In this document: positions 53,899-62,391 of the stretch, one piece after another
Layout of the letters: every line of letters begins with the position of its first letter
Position numbering within the stretch: the first letter of the stretch is position 1
Made by a program: the position numbers and the translations under genes
Notes under the pieces: model-generated
Told to the model about the DNA's origin: nothing
The model's input: only the letters and a program-made list of their open reading frames with translations
Database searches by the model: none
Assembly: GCF_000577245.1 (NCBI RefSeq)
Contig: NZ_CBYO010000007.1
Location: 186,001-250,000 of the forward strand
Direction: 5' to 3'
Length of the DNA: 64,000 nucleotides
DNA from: Paucisalibacillus algeriensis
GTDB lineage: Bacteria > Bacillota > Bacilli > Bacillales > Amphibacillaceae

Positions 53899-54351
53899 AT
53901 GGCAATATTAGCCCAGCTTATCACGAGCTTTATTTCTTCAGCAGGGTTTGGCATTTTGTTTAATGCACCAAAGAAAGTATTACTTCAATGTGGCTTTAAC
54001 GGGATGGCTGGTTGGATTGTTTATTATTTGTTGGTTGAAAATGGAGTGGATGCTGTACCAGCTACCATAGTCGGAGCAATTCTAGTTGCGATGATCAGCC
54101 GCTTCTTTTCCAAAATGTATAAAACACCAATCATTATCTTCAACGTATCCGGCATCATCCCTCTCGTACCAGGGGGAATGGCATATAACGCCATGCGCAG
54201 CTTTGTACAAAATGACTATTTAAATGCTGTCCAGTACTCAGCTAAGGTCATGCTGCTAGCGGGTGGCATTGCAATGGGCCTGATGTTCTCAGAAGTGTTG
54301 AATCAGATTATGTTGAAGACAGCTGGAAAGAGACGGCGGACGCAGTTGTAG
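53899..54351 (+). CDS. Threonine/serine exporter family protein, C-terminal half (YjjB-like)
   Basis: 150 residues, about five membrane segments. Family segments: FISSAGFGILFNAPKKVLLQ, CGFNGMAGWIVYY and the pore-region VSGIIPLVPGGMAYNAMRSF. It is the partner of the YjjP-like protein encoded at 43398; such pairs are normally adjacent or fused. ATG with CGGAGGTT upstream and a candidate promoter of its own, so it can be expressed without the partner gene. Followed by repeat locus C. Confidence 0.9.
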   Translation: MAILAQLITSFISSAGFGILFNAPKKVLLQCGFNGMAGWIVYYLLVENGVDAVPATIVGAILVAMISRFFSKMYKTPIIIFNVSGIIPLVPGGMAYNAMRSFVQNDYLNAVQYSAKVMLLAGGIAMGLMFSEVLNQIMLKTAGKRRRTQL

Positions 54352-54359
54352 GGATTAGG

Positions 54360-54575
54360 GGGGATGATTATGGGGTTTAGCCCATCTTCTAGGGGGGTTA
54401 GGCGCATGGCTTGGGTTTTAGGGCAGATGCTCGCCGAAGTTGGGCACAACCCCTCGTGGTTCGGGCTCATCCTCTATTAAGTCGGGCTCTTCGTCAAAGT
54501 TTTTGAGCGCAACATTCCCTCGATTAGGCACATGACCAGGGCTTTCAGTCGCATGACAAAAACATCCAGCCACCA
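54360..54575. repeat. 21-bp CATG-core repeat array, locus C
   Basis: The longest copy. Cores at 54405 (CATG), 54426 (GATG), 54447 (CAAC), 54468 (CATC), 54489 (CTTC), 54510 (CAAC), 54531 (CATG) and 54552 (CATG) are exactly 21 bp apart, each preceded by G-G-G-C or a variant; two more decayed copies lie near 54363 and 54383. The array fills the gap between convergent genes. Confidence 0.8.
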
Positions 54576-54581
54576 CAACAA

Positions 54582-54612
54582 AAATAAAGAGAGATTGTAG
54601 ACGCTCTCTCTA
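54582..54612 (-). terminator. Terminator of the CNNM/CBS gene
   Basis: On the minus strand GAGAGAG-type arm pairs with CTCTCTC-type arm around 54589-54610, followed by TTTATTTTTG. Confidence 0.65.
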
Positions 54613-54643
54613 ACAAAACGGCTCCAATCTCTCTCCAATTCAT

Positions 54644-55957
54644 CTATTCATCCTCAGATTCTAATTGTTTTATCCGAGTTATCATCACTTTATCCACGCG
54701 TGCACGATCCATATCCACCACTTCCAGATTGAAATCTTCTACTTGGATTGAATCAGTTACTTTTGGTATATCACCGATATAAGTAGTAATGTAGCCTCCA
54801 AGGGTGTGTGATTCACTTCGTAGTTCTTCCAATTCATCAATATCAAAGTAACGCTTGAATGTTTCCAGTGAAATTAATCCGTCAGCTAACCAAGATACTT
54901 CGTCGCGTTTAATAATTTTAGGATCGATGTCCTCTAAGTCTGGCATATCACCGACAATACTTTCGATAAAGTCATGTAGGGTTACAAAACCTTCAATTCC
55001 CCCGTATTCATCAATGACAACTGCCTGATGTTTACCGGAGACTTTGATTTTTTCCAAGGCTTGAAATGCCATCATGGTTTCCGGAAGAACAAGGGCTTTT
55101 TCTACCAATTCATCTAATTTGAAGTCTTTTCTTTTAATTAATTCAGTGAAGACATTTTTCGTGTAAATGATACCTCGGAAATTATCGAGACTTCCTTCTC
55201 CAACTGGAAATGCTGAATGATTACTTGAACTCATGATTTCTAGGTTTTCTTCCAGAGTATCTTCCAGGTCAATCCACTCTAGATAAGTTCTCGGAGTTAG
55301 GATATCGCCTAAGCGTTGGTCACCCATGTAGAAGATTTGCTCCACCATTTCGTGCTCAATTTCTTCCACTACGCCGCTGTATACACCTTGTTCAATTAAC
55401 TGGGTGATTTCTTCTTCTGTGACGTTTGGTTCATTATTTTGTTTAATACCGAATATTTTCAGTACTAATTCGGTTGATTTACTTAATAACGAAATAAGTG
55501 GCTTACCTATTTTTGAAAAATAGTACATCGGCTTTGCCACGGTAAGTGCTGTTTTTTCAGGATTGTTCATCCCGATTCGTTTTGGCACTAATTCACCAAT
55601 AATTAACGATAGATATGTGGTTATCGCAATAACGATAAACATACTAATTTGCGAACTAAATGGCGCAAGTGCTTCAATTTTTGCAATATGTGGCGCTAAT
55701 TGGCTAGCAATTGCTGCCCCACCAAACGCACCTGTAACCACACCAATTAAGGTAATTCCGATTTGGATTGTTGATAATAATTGATTGGGCTCTTCTGCAA
55801 GTTTAAGTGCGAATGTTGCTCTTTTATCTCCATCCTCGGCTAATTTTTCTAGCCTTGCTTTTCTAGATGTTACGATTGCAATTTCCGTCATGGCAAAAAC
55901 ACCGTTTGCAATAATTAATATGAGAACAATACTGATGGATACCAGTGGGATGTCCAA
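54644..55957 (-). CDS. CNNM/CorC family membrane protein with CBS pair (hemolysin family)
   Basis: 437 residues: DUF21/CNNM membrane domain (about 1-190; FAMTEIAIVTSRKARLEKLA, TIQIGITLIGVVTGAFGG, ELVPKRIGMNNPEKTAL), CBS pair (about 205-330; ILTPRTYLEWIDLEDTLEEN, AVVIDEYGGIEGFVTLHDFI) and CorC_HlyC domain (about 345-430; GLISLETFKRYFDIDELEEL). Related proteins export magnesium or act in ion resistance; the hemolysin label is historical. Start is TTG with GGTGATGG upstream. Monocistronic. Confidence 0.93.
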   Translation of the reverse strand: MDIPLVSISIVLILIIANGVFAMTEIAIVTSRKARLEKLAEDGDKRATFALKLAEEPNQLLSTIQIGITLIGVVTGAFGGAAIASQLAPHIAKIEALAPFSSQISMFIVIAITTYLSLIIGELVPKRIGMNNPEKTALTVAKPMYYFSKIGKPLISLLSKSTELVLKIFGIKQNNEPNVTEEEITQLIEQGVYSGVVEEIEHEMVEQIFYMGDQRLGDILTPRTYLEWIDLEDTLEENLEIMSSSNHSAFPVGEGSLDNFRGIIYTKNVFTELIKRKDFKLDELVEKALVLPETMMAFQALEKIKVSGKHQAVVIDEYGGIEGFVTLHDFIESIVGDMPDLEDIDPKIIKRDEVSWLADGLISLETFKRYFDIDELEELRSESHTLGGYITTYIGDIPKVTDSIQVEDFNLEVVDMDRARVDKVMITRIKQLESEDE

Positions 55958-56146
55958 AATGCCATCACCATACCTTTACTTTTCTTAACACATAAGAAAA
56001 TTTAATCATATTTCTCCCATTCAGTCTAATTTTTGCTACTAATTGGATTCCTATTCTCTTTCGGAGGGAATAGCATTTCAGAAAATTATAGGTACCAGTT
56101 CGTTGTTATGCTACAATAGGATTAACGGATACGAGGAGGTTTTCAA

Positions 56147-56335
56147 ATGGATATTGCAGCACTTTCAGTTGTCATGGCAAATAGCCAAGTTCGTTCTGAC
56201 GCTAGTTTGGCAATCATGTCGAATATAAAAAATCTCATGCATCAACAAGGAAATCAGCTTACTGAGATGTTGAGTAAATCGGTTCCTGAAGCTCCACATC
56301 CTACACTTGGGAAAAGTGTTGACATTAAATTGTAA
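56147..56335 (+). CDS. yjfB: YjfB family small protein (putative motility protein)
   Basis: 62 residues beginning MDIAALSVVMANSQVRSDAS and ending PHPTLGKSVDIKL, matching the YjfB family of short Bacillus proteins associated with motility regulons but without known function. Helical, no signal peptide. GAGGAGG precedes the ATG. A flagellar hook-basal body gene pair lies 2-4 kb away on the other strand. No clear sigma-D promoter was found. Confidence 0.85.
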   Translation: MDIAALSVVMANSQVRSDASLAIMSNIKNLMHQQGNQLTEMLSKSVPEAPHPTLGKSVDIKL

Positions 56336-56372
56336 GTACGTACATATGCAGACAAATAATCTACTTCTTGCC

Positions 56373-56418
56373 AATAAATAATCCCCGAGCGACGTTTCGC
56401 CAGGGGATTTATTTATTG
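56373..56418. terminator. Bidirectional terminator between convergent genes
   Basis: AATAAATAATCCCC pairs with GGGGATTTATTTATT, with an inner GCGA/TCGC pairing; A- and T-rich flanks allow termination on both strands, for yjfB and the lipoprotein gene. Confidence 0.8.
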
Positions 56419-56423
56419 CACAA

Positions 56424-56795
56424 TTATTGATTTTCGTCGTCTTTTTTATTTTCGTCATTAGGACCTACTTCTTCGCCGCCGTGATTATCGCTATCATCAC
56501 CTAAGTTATTACCATCTTCACTACCTTCATTATCTTCTAGAAGGCCGTCGTCACCGTTAGTTCCGTCAGTACCATTCATACCATTGGTACCGTCCGTGCC
56601 ATTATTCATGCCGCCGTCATCCGTACCACCATTTTCAAGATTGTTATCGTTACCATTATCATCTTCTTGATTTAATGGAGCCTCGTCACCGGCAGGATCT
56701 TCGATAGGATCTTCCGTATCATCGTTACCACATGCTGCCATAAGCGATAATGCCAATACAGGCGCACCTAATTTTATAAGCCATTTCTTAGTCAT
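56424..56795 (-). CDS. Lipoprotein with Asn/Gly/Asp-rich low-complexity tail
   Basis: 123 residues. A lipoprotein signal peptide ends in the lipobox LMAAC, so the mature N-terminus is a lipidated Cys at about 22. The remainder is strongly acidic and of low complexity, with repeats of N-G-T-D-G and G-M-N-G-T-D, and no recognisable fold. GGAGGAAAT precedes the ATG. Possibly a cation-binding or spacer lipoprotein; function unknown. Confidence 0.8.
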   Translation of the reverse strand: MTKKWLIKLGAPVLALSLMAACGNDDTEDPIEDPAGDEAPLNQEDDNGNDNNLENGGTDDGGMNNGTDGTNGMNGTDGTNGDDGLLEDNEGSEDGNNLGDDSDNHGGEEVGPNDENKKDDENQ

Positions 56796-56944
56796 ATGAC
56801 ATTTCCTCCTTGTAATAATAACTTATCGCGAATAGTTTAACCCGATTTCCTCATACTGATACGGATTTTTTACAGAAAAATAATGTATTTGGAATAGATT
56901 TAGGGGAAATTTAGAATTTGGGAGATTAATTTAGGGATTGTTTT

Positions 56945-57080
56945 GAGGAATTATGTGCTTGAAATTATTGGGCATATGCCCGGTTTATGGATAAATGTTA
57001 CCTGAAATTTAGGGCATGTGCCCGGTTCTTGCTAGCTTGGACATTTATTTTAAATCATGTGCCCATTTCACCATTCATTG
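56945..57080. repeat. 21-bp CATG-core repeat array, locus D
   Basis: Cores at 56952 (TATG), 56973 (CATA), 56994 (AATG), 57015 (CATG), 57036 (CTTG) and about 57056 (CATG, 20 bp on). The alternation is very clear: the units at 56973 and 57015 share CAT-[AG]-TGCCCGGTT, and those at 56952 and 56994 share TGAAATT. The rest of the 56796-57216 gap shows no gene. Confidence 0.8.
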
Positions 57081-57176
57081 TTACCCATCACATACTACAT
57101 CTGACCAATAACCGTAACCTTTTACCCAAATCCCACGAAATTGTACAACACCCATCCAACCCTATAAAACAAAAAA

Positions 57177-57208
57177 AATGCCGCCACACTCTATCGTGGC
57201 AGCATTTC
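57177..57208 (-). terminator. Terminator of fabZ
   Basis: On the minus strand AAATGCTGCCAC pairs with GTGGCGGCATTT (one G-U pair), followed by TTTTTG. Confidence 0.9.
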
Positions 57209-57216
57209 CTCATTCA

Positions 57217-57636
57217 TTATTTAATTGCAAAAGTAATCTCCGCTTCACAAGCTAGTTCACCATCAACAGTTGCGATACCTTTTCCTTTTCCAACAGGGCC
57301 TTTTACGCGGATGATTTCAACTTCTAATCGTAGTTGGTCGCCTGGTTTTACCTGGCGCTTAAATCGACATTTATCAATACCGGCTAAGAATCCGATTTTG
57401 CCACGGTTTTCTTCTTTTCCTAACATGGCAATGGCTCCAGTTTGAGCTAACGCCTCCACAATTAGCACACCAGGCATTACTGGATAATCCGGGAAATGTC
57501 CTTGGAAAAATGGTTCATTTGCAGAAACATTCTTAAGGCCCACAACGCGTTGACCTTCATCCATCTCTAACACCTTGTCCACTAACAAAAATGGATAACG
57601 GTGGGGAATTGTGTTTTTGATTTCATTTATATCCAA
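57217..57636 (-). CDS. fabZ: 3-hydroxyacyl-[acyl-carrier-protein] dehydratase FabZ
   Basis: 139 residues, usual length. Hot-dog fold with catalytic His in [13 protein letters not shown] and Glu in [17 protein letters not shown], plus [11 protein letters not shown]. Removes water from 3-hydroxyacyl-ACP in fatty acid elongation, cytoplasm. Its position next to flhP/flhO and mbl matches ywpB in B. subtilis. TTG start (gene begins ...AGGAGAGTTTTTAC then TTG). Confidence 0.96.
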   Translation of the reverse strand: MDINEIKNTIPHRYPFLLVDKVLEMDEGQRVVGLKNVSANEPFFQGHFPDYPVMPGVLIVEALAQTGAIAMLGKEENRGKIGFLAGIDKCRFKRQVKPGDQLRLEVEIIRVKGPVGKGKGIATVDGELACEAEITFAIK

Positions 57637-57775
57637 TGTAAAAACTCTCCTTTATGTATACTTTTTTCTCATTATAACAGAGAATTAGGGTTTGGTATTA
57701 GTATTTACTACTAATTTTTTTGAAAGGAACTGTAAATTGCAAAAACCTGCACTCCAATACGAGTACAGGTCCTTA

Positions 57776-58291
57776 TTATCTTTCCTTATATACAATATCA
57801 ATGATATGTTGCCAAGTTTCCCATTCTAATGCATCTCTTGGTTCACCGTCGCCTAGTCCACCATAACCGAACATTAAGCCAACACCTAAAGCAGCAACAC
57901 ATAGAGCTACTACAATAATAAGTCTAAGCCAAATAGGGAAAATACGAAGTCTTGGCTTTTTATTATTTCGTTTCTGTATTTTTTGTTGTTTCTTTTCTGC
58001 TTTTTGCTTCTTCTTTTGTTCTTTTCTCATTTGCTGTTGTGTTTCGGTCATTTCGACTTCTGCACTTGCAGATCTACGTCTTCTCTGCTCTTTTTTCTCT
58101 TGTTCTAAGGAAGTATTCTTTTCAGAAGCACCCTCCTCTACTTTTGGTTCAGCGGCAGGTTTTGGTTCTTCTTTCACACCTTCAATTGGTACACGCTTGG
58201 GTGGAGCAGCCTCTACCTCAATTGGTGCACTTTTTGTTGGTGTTTCTTGAGTTTCTTCCTTAGTTTTTCCAACTTGTTCTGTTGTGGACAT
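57776..58291 (-). CDS. EpuA-like membrane protein (often labelled RNA polymerase subunit beta)
   Basis: 171 residues. A long charged N-terminal part rich in Glu, Lys and Pro (about 1-115), with RRRRSASAEVEMTETQQQMR and a Lys/Gln-rich stretch, then one membrane segment (LIIVVALCVAALGVGLMFGY) and a short C-terminal part GDGEPRDALEWETWQHIIDI. The C-terminal 60 residues fit the EpuA family, which databases name DNA-directed RNA polymerase subunit beta without it being the rpoB product. Conserved beside flhP/mbl in Bacillaceae; function unknown. Confidence 0.78.
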   Translation of the reverse strand: MSTTEQVGKTKEETQETPTKSAPIEVEAAPPKRVPIEGVKEEPKPAAEPKVEEGASEKNTSLEQEKKEQRRRRSASAEVEMTETQQQMRKEQKKKQKAEKKQQKIQKRNNKKPRLRIFPIWLRLIIVVALCVAALGVGLMFGYGGLGDGEPRDALEWETWQHIIDIVYKER

Positions 58292-58440
58292 AACTTAGTT
58301 CACCTATTTCTAGATTACATTATATCTTCCTACGTAACAAATCATAGCAAAGCCCAGTAGAGCTAGACCAAAATCCGTACAATACTCTCTTTTATACTAT
58401 AAGTTATTGTCAGTAGGTGAGTCAATCATCTTTTTTCCAA

Positions 58441-59262
58441 TTAAGAGCGTAATTGATTTACTAATCCGATCATTTGATCACCCATGGAAATGGTCCGTGC
58501 ATTAAATTGGTAGGTACGTTGGGATGTGATTAAATCGGTTAATTCCTTCGCCAAATTTACGTTGGACATTTCCAATGTGCCACTTTTAACAGAGGCTGGT
58601 ACTCCTTGAATAACCTCTGCTTGGTTAAATCCTAGTTCAGCTAAGTTGGGTAGGCGGAAGTTGTTGTTTCCAGTTGCTTCTAGTAATCGTGGTCGAACTG
58701 CTTCTACTACCGTTAATTGACCAACAACTTCTGTGTTAGTTCCACGTCTTACGGTAACTTGGCCATTTTCAGCAACCTGAAGATCGTTAAAGCCATCCGC
58801 AAAAGTAATTGGGCCATTCACTCCTAAAACAGGGTCACCGTCTTTGGTTGTTAGCATCACTTGATTATTTGCAAGTGGGCTTAAATAAAAGGATCCGTCT
58901 CTTGTATAGCGAGTTTCGGTCATATTATTTTCCGTTACTGAAATTTGGAATAAATGGTTTGGTTGCATGAGTGCAACATCAAGAGCGCGTCCAGTTTCTT
59001 TCAAAGTACCTAGTGACAGGTCAACGTTAATTGAACCGAGCTTTGCTCCGGAACCGACGCGTACACCATCAGGCGTTAAACGACCTTGTGCATTGGCAGG
59101 GTCGGTCATGTTATTGATTTGTTGAAATAATAGGGAAGAAAAATCTGCGTTTCTAGCTTTATATCCTGTGGTTTGACTGTTGGCCAAATTATTACCAATT
59201 AAGTCCATCTTTTGTTGGAGTTGATTCATTGTAACTGCAGCTTGAATCATTGTTCTAGACAA
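58441..59262 (-). CDS. flhP: Flagellar hook-basal body protein FlhP
   Basis: 273 residues. N-terminal rod motif MIQAAVTMNQLQQKMDLIGN, NLANSQTTGYKARNADFSSL; the C-terminal partner helix ends VNLAKELTDLITSQRTYQFN. FlgG/FlgF-like family. Follows flhO by 28 bp, the order known from B. subtilis mbl-flhO-flhP. Located in the flagellar rod or hook base outside the membrane, exported by the flagellar type III apparatus. Confidence 0.94.
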   Translation of the reverse strand: MSRTMIQAAVTMNQLQQKMDLIGNNLANSQTTGYKARNADFSSLLFQQINNMTDPANAQGRLTPDGVRVGSGAKLGSINVDLSLGTLKETGRALDVALMQPNHLFQISVTENNMTETRYTRDGSFYLSPLANNQVMLTTKDGDPVLGVNGPITFADGFNDLQVAENGQVTVRRGTNTEVVGQLTVVEAVRPRLLEATGNNNFRLPNLAELGFNQAEVIQGVPASVKSGTLEMSNVNLAKELTDLITSQRTYQFNARTISMGDQMIGLVNQLRS

Positions 59263-59290
59263 GACGTTCCCCTCCTTTATACTTTGTCAT

Positions 59291-60094
59291 TTACCCAATA
59301 CGACCAATTTCAGTGACTGCTTTTCCTAAACTTTCGTCATATGCTTTTAAAACACGTTGGTTCATTTCAAATGAACGGTACGATTCCATCATTTGTGTCA
59401 TCGTTTGAACTGCATTTACATTAGACTGTTCTAAGAATCCTTGCTGCACGGTGTATGTAACCCCAGCTGGTACAGGCCCTACTTCCCCATTAAATAGTCC
59501 ATTGCCTTCTTTTTCCAATTGGTTCGCATCATTTGCATAGGCAATGCCTAGTTGAACATTCTGAGCACCAAGTTGAAGTTGTCCCTCTGGAGTAACGGTG
59601 AATTCCATTCCTCCCGTTTGAATCGGGTTACCAGCTTGGTTCAGCACGTAATATCCTTCTGTAGTTGTTAGAAAGCCCTGTCCATCTACTGTGAAATTCC
59701 CGTTTCTTGTATAACGTTGCTCTCCATTTTCATTTTGTACGGTAAAGAAAATACTTCCCGTTTCATCTGGGAAAATACCATCTATTAATGTCAGGTCAGT
59801 GGATACACCAGTTTCTTTCAGTGCACCTTGCACATAATCTGGAACATATTCTTGCACATAAACACCGGTATTAATGGATCCAATTGGATTTTGTACCGGT
59901 AGATTTTTAGGATTTTTCGTTGGGACCGTTTGGGAGCCCATTTGGTATAAAAGCATTTCGGGAAACGATCGTAATGTTGCTTGGTCTGCTTTATAGCCTG
60001 GTGTGTTAGCATTGGCAATATTATTAGCTAACGCTTCTTGTTGTCGTTGCATCGATAGCATCCCGCTTGCTGCTGTATAAAAACCTCTTAGCAT
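59291..60094 (-). CDS. flhO: Flagellar hook-basal body protein FlhO
   Basis: 267 residues. MLRGFYTAASGMLSMQRQQE and ALANNIANANTPGYKADQAT give the rod-family N-terminus; VNAVQTMTQMMESYRSFEMN the C-terminal helix. Second FlgG/FlgF-like protein of the pair. ATG with AGGAGGACGAATTGTA upstream. 62 bp after mbl, with a hairpin between them. Confidence 0.94.
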   Translation of the reverse strand: MLRGFYTAASGMLSMQRQQEALANNIANANTPGYKADQATLRSFPEMLLYQMGSQTVPTKNPKNLPVQNPIGSINTGVYVQEYVPDYVQGALKETGVSTDLTLIDGIFPDETGSIFFTVQNENGEQRYTRNGNFTVDGQGFLTTTEGYYVLNQAGNPIQTGGMEFTVTPEGQLQLGAQNVQLGIAYANDANQLEKEGNGLFNGEVGPVPAGVTYTVQQGFLEQSNVNAVQTMTQMMESYRSFEMNQRVLKAYDESLGKAVTEIGRIG

Positions 60095-60126
60095 TACAAT
60101 TCGTCCTCCTTTTTCAGTAGGGAAAT

Positions 60127-60148
60127 GGGAACTCTATGACGAGTTCCC
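60127..60148 (-). other. Intercistronic hairpin between mbl and flhO
   Basis: GGGAACTC and GAGTTCCC form a perfect 8-bp stem with a 6-nt loop, without a U-tract. It may be a processing site or partial terminator that separates mbl and flagellar gene expression. Confidence 0.5.
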
Positions 60149-60156
60149 AAGTTTAA

Positions 60157-61161
60157 TTAAACAATACCTCTTCTACGTTCAATTTTATCGATATTTTCAA
60201 GCATGATTCCTGTTCCTTTTGCCACACAATGCATTGGCTCTTCTGCAAGGAAAACAGGTACTTTTAATTCTTCTGCTAGTAGTTGGTCGATTCCGTGAAT
60301 CAGCGCTCCACCACCAGTTAAGATAACACCACGATCAATAATATCAGCTGAAAGTTCCGGTGGTGTACGCTCTAGAACAGCCTTAGCACCTTGTACAATC
60401 ATGTAAACTGACTCACGTAGCGCCTCTTCAATTTCATCGGAATAAACCGTAATGGTACGTGGAAGCCCTGTTACCATGTCACGTCCACGGATATCCATTT
60501 CTTCTTTACGAGAACCTTGAAAAACTGTTGCGATATTAATCTTAATATCTTCAGCAGTACGTTCTCCGATCAATAACTTATATTTACGCTTGATGTATTG
60601 AAGAATCTCCACATCAAACTTATCACCAGCCATTTTTACCGACTCGGAAGTTACGATATCCCCCATAGAAAGAACAGCAACATCAGTAGTTCCTCCGCCG
60701 ATATCAACAACCATATTACCGCTCGGCTGATAAATTTCCATACCGGCACCAACTGCAGCAACTTTAGGTTCTTCCTCTAGGTATACTTTTTTACCACCAG
60801 ATTTCTCCGCAGCCTCTTTAATTGCTTTTTGCTCTACTTTTGTAATGTTTGTAGGGCAGCAAATTAGCATTCTTGGCTTAGAAAGAAATCCTTTAACATT
60901 AATTTTATTTATAAAATGTTTTAACATTGCTTCAGTCACGTCAAAATCGGCAATTACACCATCTTTTAATGGGCGAATTGCTTCAATATTTCCTGGTGTC
61001 CGTCCAACCATACGACGAGCAGCTTCTCCAACCTCTAACACTCTGCCAGTGTTACGATCCATTGCTACTACAGATGGTTCATCCAATACAATTCCTTTTC
61101 CCTTCACATGAATCAACACATTGGCTGTTCCAAGGTCAATTCCTATATCCCTAGAAAACAT
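60157..61161 (-). CDS. mbl: Rod shape-determining protein Mbl (MreB family)
   Basis: 334 residues. Actin-fold motifs: RDIGIDLGTANVLIHVKGKG, MVVDIGGGTTDVAVLSMGDI, GVILTGGGALIHGI. In Bacillus, Mbl guides sidewall synthesis. Placement between spoIIID and flhO identifies it as Mbl rather than MreB. ATG at 61161 has AGGAGG six bases upstream; the TTG just before it is too close to that site. Confidence 0.96.
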   Translation of the reverse strand: MFSRDIGIDLGTANVLIHVKGKGIVLDEPSVVAMDRNTGRVLEVGEAARRMVGRTPGNIEAIRPLKDGVIADFDVTEAMLKHFINKINVKGFLSKPRMLICCPTNITKVEQKAIKEAAEKSGGKKVYLEEEPKVAAVGAGMEIYQPSGNMVVDIGGGTTDVAVLSMGDIVTSESVKMAGDKFDVEILQYIKRKYKLLIGERTAEDIKINIATVFQGSRKEEMDIRGRDMVTGLPRTITVYSDEIEEALRESVYMIVQGAKAVLERTPPELSADIIDRGVILTGGGALIHGIDQLLAEELKVPVFLAEEPMHCVAKGTGIMLENIDKIERRRGIV

Positions 61162-61319
61162 CAAAATCCTCCTCGTTTATTACGTTCCGCACCTGTCCAA
61201 AAACACAATGCTACTTATATCATATATTACCACAAAGTTTGACATAAAACTGCAATATTTTCAAAAAGAAATGGGAAATTTTGTTTAGTAGTAGTAGGGA
61301 TGGGGTATTGAGGTGGATG

Positions 61320-61455
61320 GGGGTGCATTAATTAGGGGCTGCGGGCGCATGGTACCTGGGATTTGGCACATGTCCTTACTTATCAGGCTCATGGTGATTT
61401 GATTCTGGCACATGATAATCAAATCCAGGCTGATGCCACGACCTCAAACAAAAAA
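61320..61455. repeat. 21-bp CATG-core repeat array, locus E
   Basis: Cores at 61348, 61369, 61390 and 61411 (all CATG) and 61432 (GATG) are exactly 21 bp apart; a weaker one is at 61326 (CATT). Each is preceded by G-G-C-[GAT]. It lies between mbl and spoIIID, and the spoIIID terminator abuts its end. Confidence 0.8.
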
Positions 61456-61480
61456 CACATCCTAAAACTGGATGCGTTTT
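61448..61480 (-). terminator. Terminator of spoIIID
   Basis: On the minus strand AAACGCATCC pairs with GGATGTGTTT (one G-U pair), 7-nt loop, followed by TTTTGTTTG. About 100 bp past the spoIIID stop. Confidence 0.8.
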
Positions 61481-61581
61481 CCGTCATACCGTCTTCAAAA
61501 ACTTGCTTCATTTCTAACATCCCAATTAAATAAGTACTCGCATTCACCTCCTTTAGAAGATGATGGTAACCGTCTAGGGTG

Positions 61582-61857
61582 TTAATTTACTGTTGTTACT
61601 TTTTCTGTGTCGCTGGTTTTGTACTTTTTACGGGTTGCTTCTCCGCCACGTAGGTGTCGGATGGATTTGTGGTACTCCAGAATTTCTTTTACCTTTTGGG
61701 CTAATTCTGGGTTGATTTCTGGTAGCCTTTCGGTCAAATCTTTATGGACTGTGCTTTTAGAAACACCAAATTCTTTGGCTATCACTCGGACGGTTTTCCT
61801 CGTTTCGACGATATGTTCGCCAATCCTGATAGTTCTTTCTTTGATGTAATCGTGCAC
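61582..61857 (-). CDS. spoIIID: Sporulation transcriptional regulator SpoIIID
   Basis: 91 residues, typical length. MHDYIKERTIRIGEHIVETR, the helix-turn-helix VRVIAKEFGVSKSTVHKDLT, and basic C-terminal helix HLRGGEATRKKYKT. A mother-cell DNA-binding protein that activates and represses sigma-E and sigma-K genes. GTG start with GGAGGCG about seven bases upstream. Upstream of mbl as in B. subtilis. No convincing sigma-E promoter was identified by eye. Confidence 0.97.
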   Translation of the reverse strand: MHDYIKERTIRIGEHIVETRKTVRVIAKEFGVSKSTVHKDLTERLPEINPELAQKVKEILEYHKSIRHLRGGEATRKKYKTSDTEKVTTVN

Positions 61858-62299
61858 ACCGTTCGCCTCCCTAGTTGAATATTTCCCTGAGGTGTAGACA
61901 TGAGACTAGGTGATCCCAAAAATGAACACGCCATTTCAGGTAGTCCACCCATGCAAATATTGTTGCAGGATGGATGTTCAGTGGCTTGTTAGTGTGGTTA
62001 CTTTAGGTGTTGAGTTACATATTTATAGCAACTTGTGAACAACAGTACAAAGTAAGTTAGAATAAATAAACGACTAAATTTTTAAGATATTCTTTTTTAA
62101 GGCAATATGTAATCAAGCAAATAGGATGTTTTATAAAGAGCCACATAAGCTCTCACCTCAGACTTACTGAATGCTTGGTTTGTAACATTTTATTATCGTA
62201 AGGGCTGGATTATGATAAAAAAAGGATAGAAAGGTTGAGGGGACAAGTTGTTTTTTATTTTATTTTGAATTTTCCTTTATTTTTCCTTATAAAATCCCT
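61858..62299. other. Gene-free region upstream of spoIIID
   Basis: About 440 bp holding the spoIIID control region and the space behind the peptide-gene terminator. Short plus-strand frames here have no ribosome sites. No repeat core of the 21-bp family was found. Confidence 0.5.
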
Positions 62300-62360
62300 C
62301 CAAATAAAAATAGAACCAAAAACTCTATACAATATAGATGTATAGAACTTTTGGTTTCTA
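62300..62360 (-). terminator. Terminator of the receptor/peptide cassette
   Basis: On the minus strand an arm AGAAACCAAAAGTTCTATAC pairs with GTATAGAGTTTTTGGTTCT (mostly paired, 9-nt loop), followed by ATTTTTATTT. It lies about 32 bp past the peptide gene stop. Confidence 0.85.
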
Positions 62361-62391
62361 TATGAATGGGTTCAACTATTTAATTTATATT

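Noticed and set aside
56987-57445. A 152-codon plus-strand frame over locus D and antisense to fabZ.
   Set aside because: Antisense overlap with the well-supported fabZ, no ribosome site, no recognisable domain.
57776-58291. A true RNA polymerase subunit.
   Set aside because: The protein is a one-span membrane protein with a charged tail; the label comes from database naming, not from any polymerase motif.
42425-61455. The possibility that the phased repeats are CRISPR arrays.
   Set aside because: Repeats are degenerate, contiguous and 21 bp long without unique spacers; no cas genes nearby.
61480-61560. A strong AAAGGAGGTGA between spoIIID and its terminator, with a possible small frame behind it.
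   Set aside because: The ATG next to it hits a stop after five codons, and the GTG alternative lies inside the ribosome site itself; no convincing peptide.
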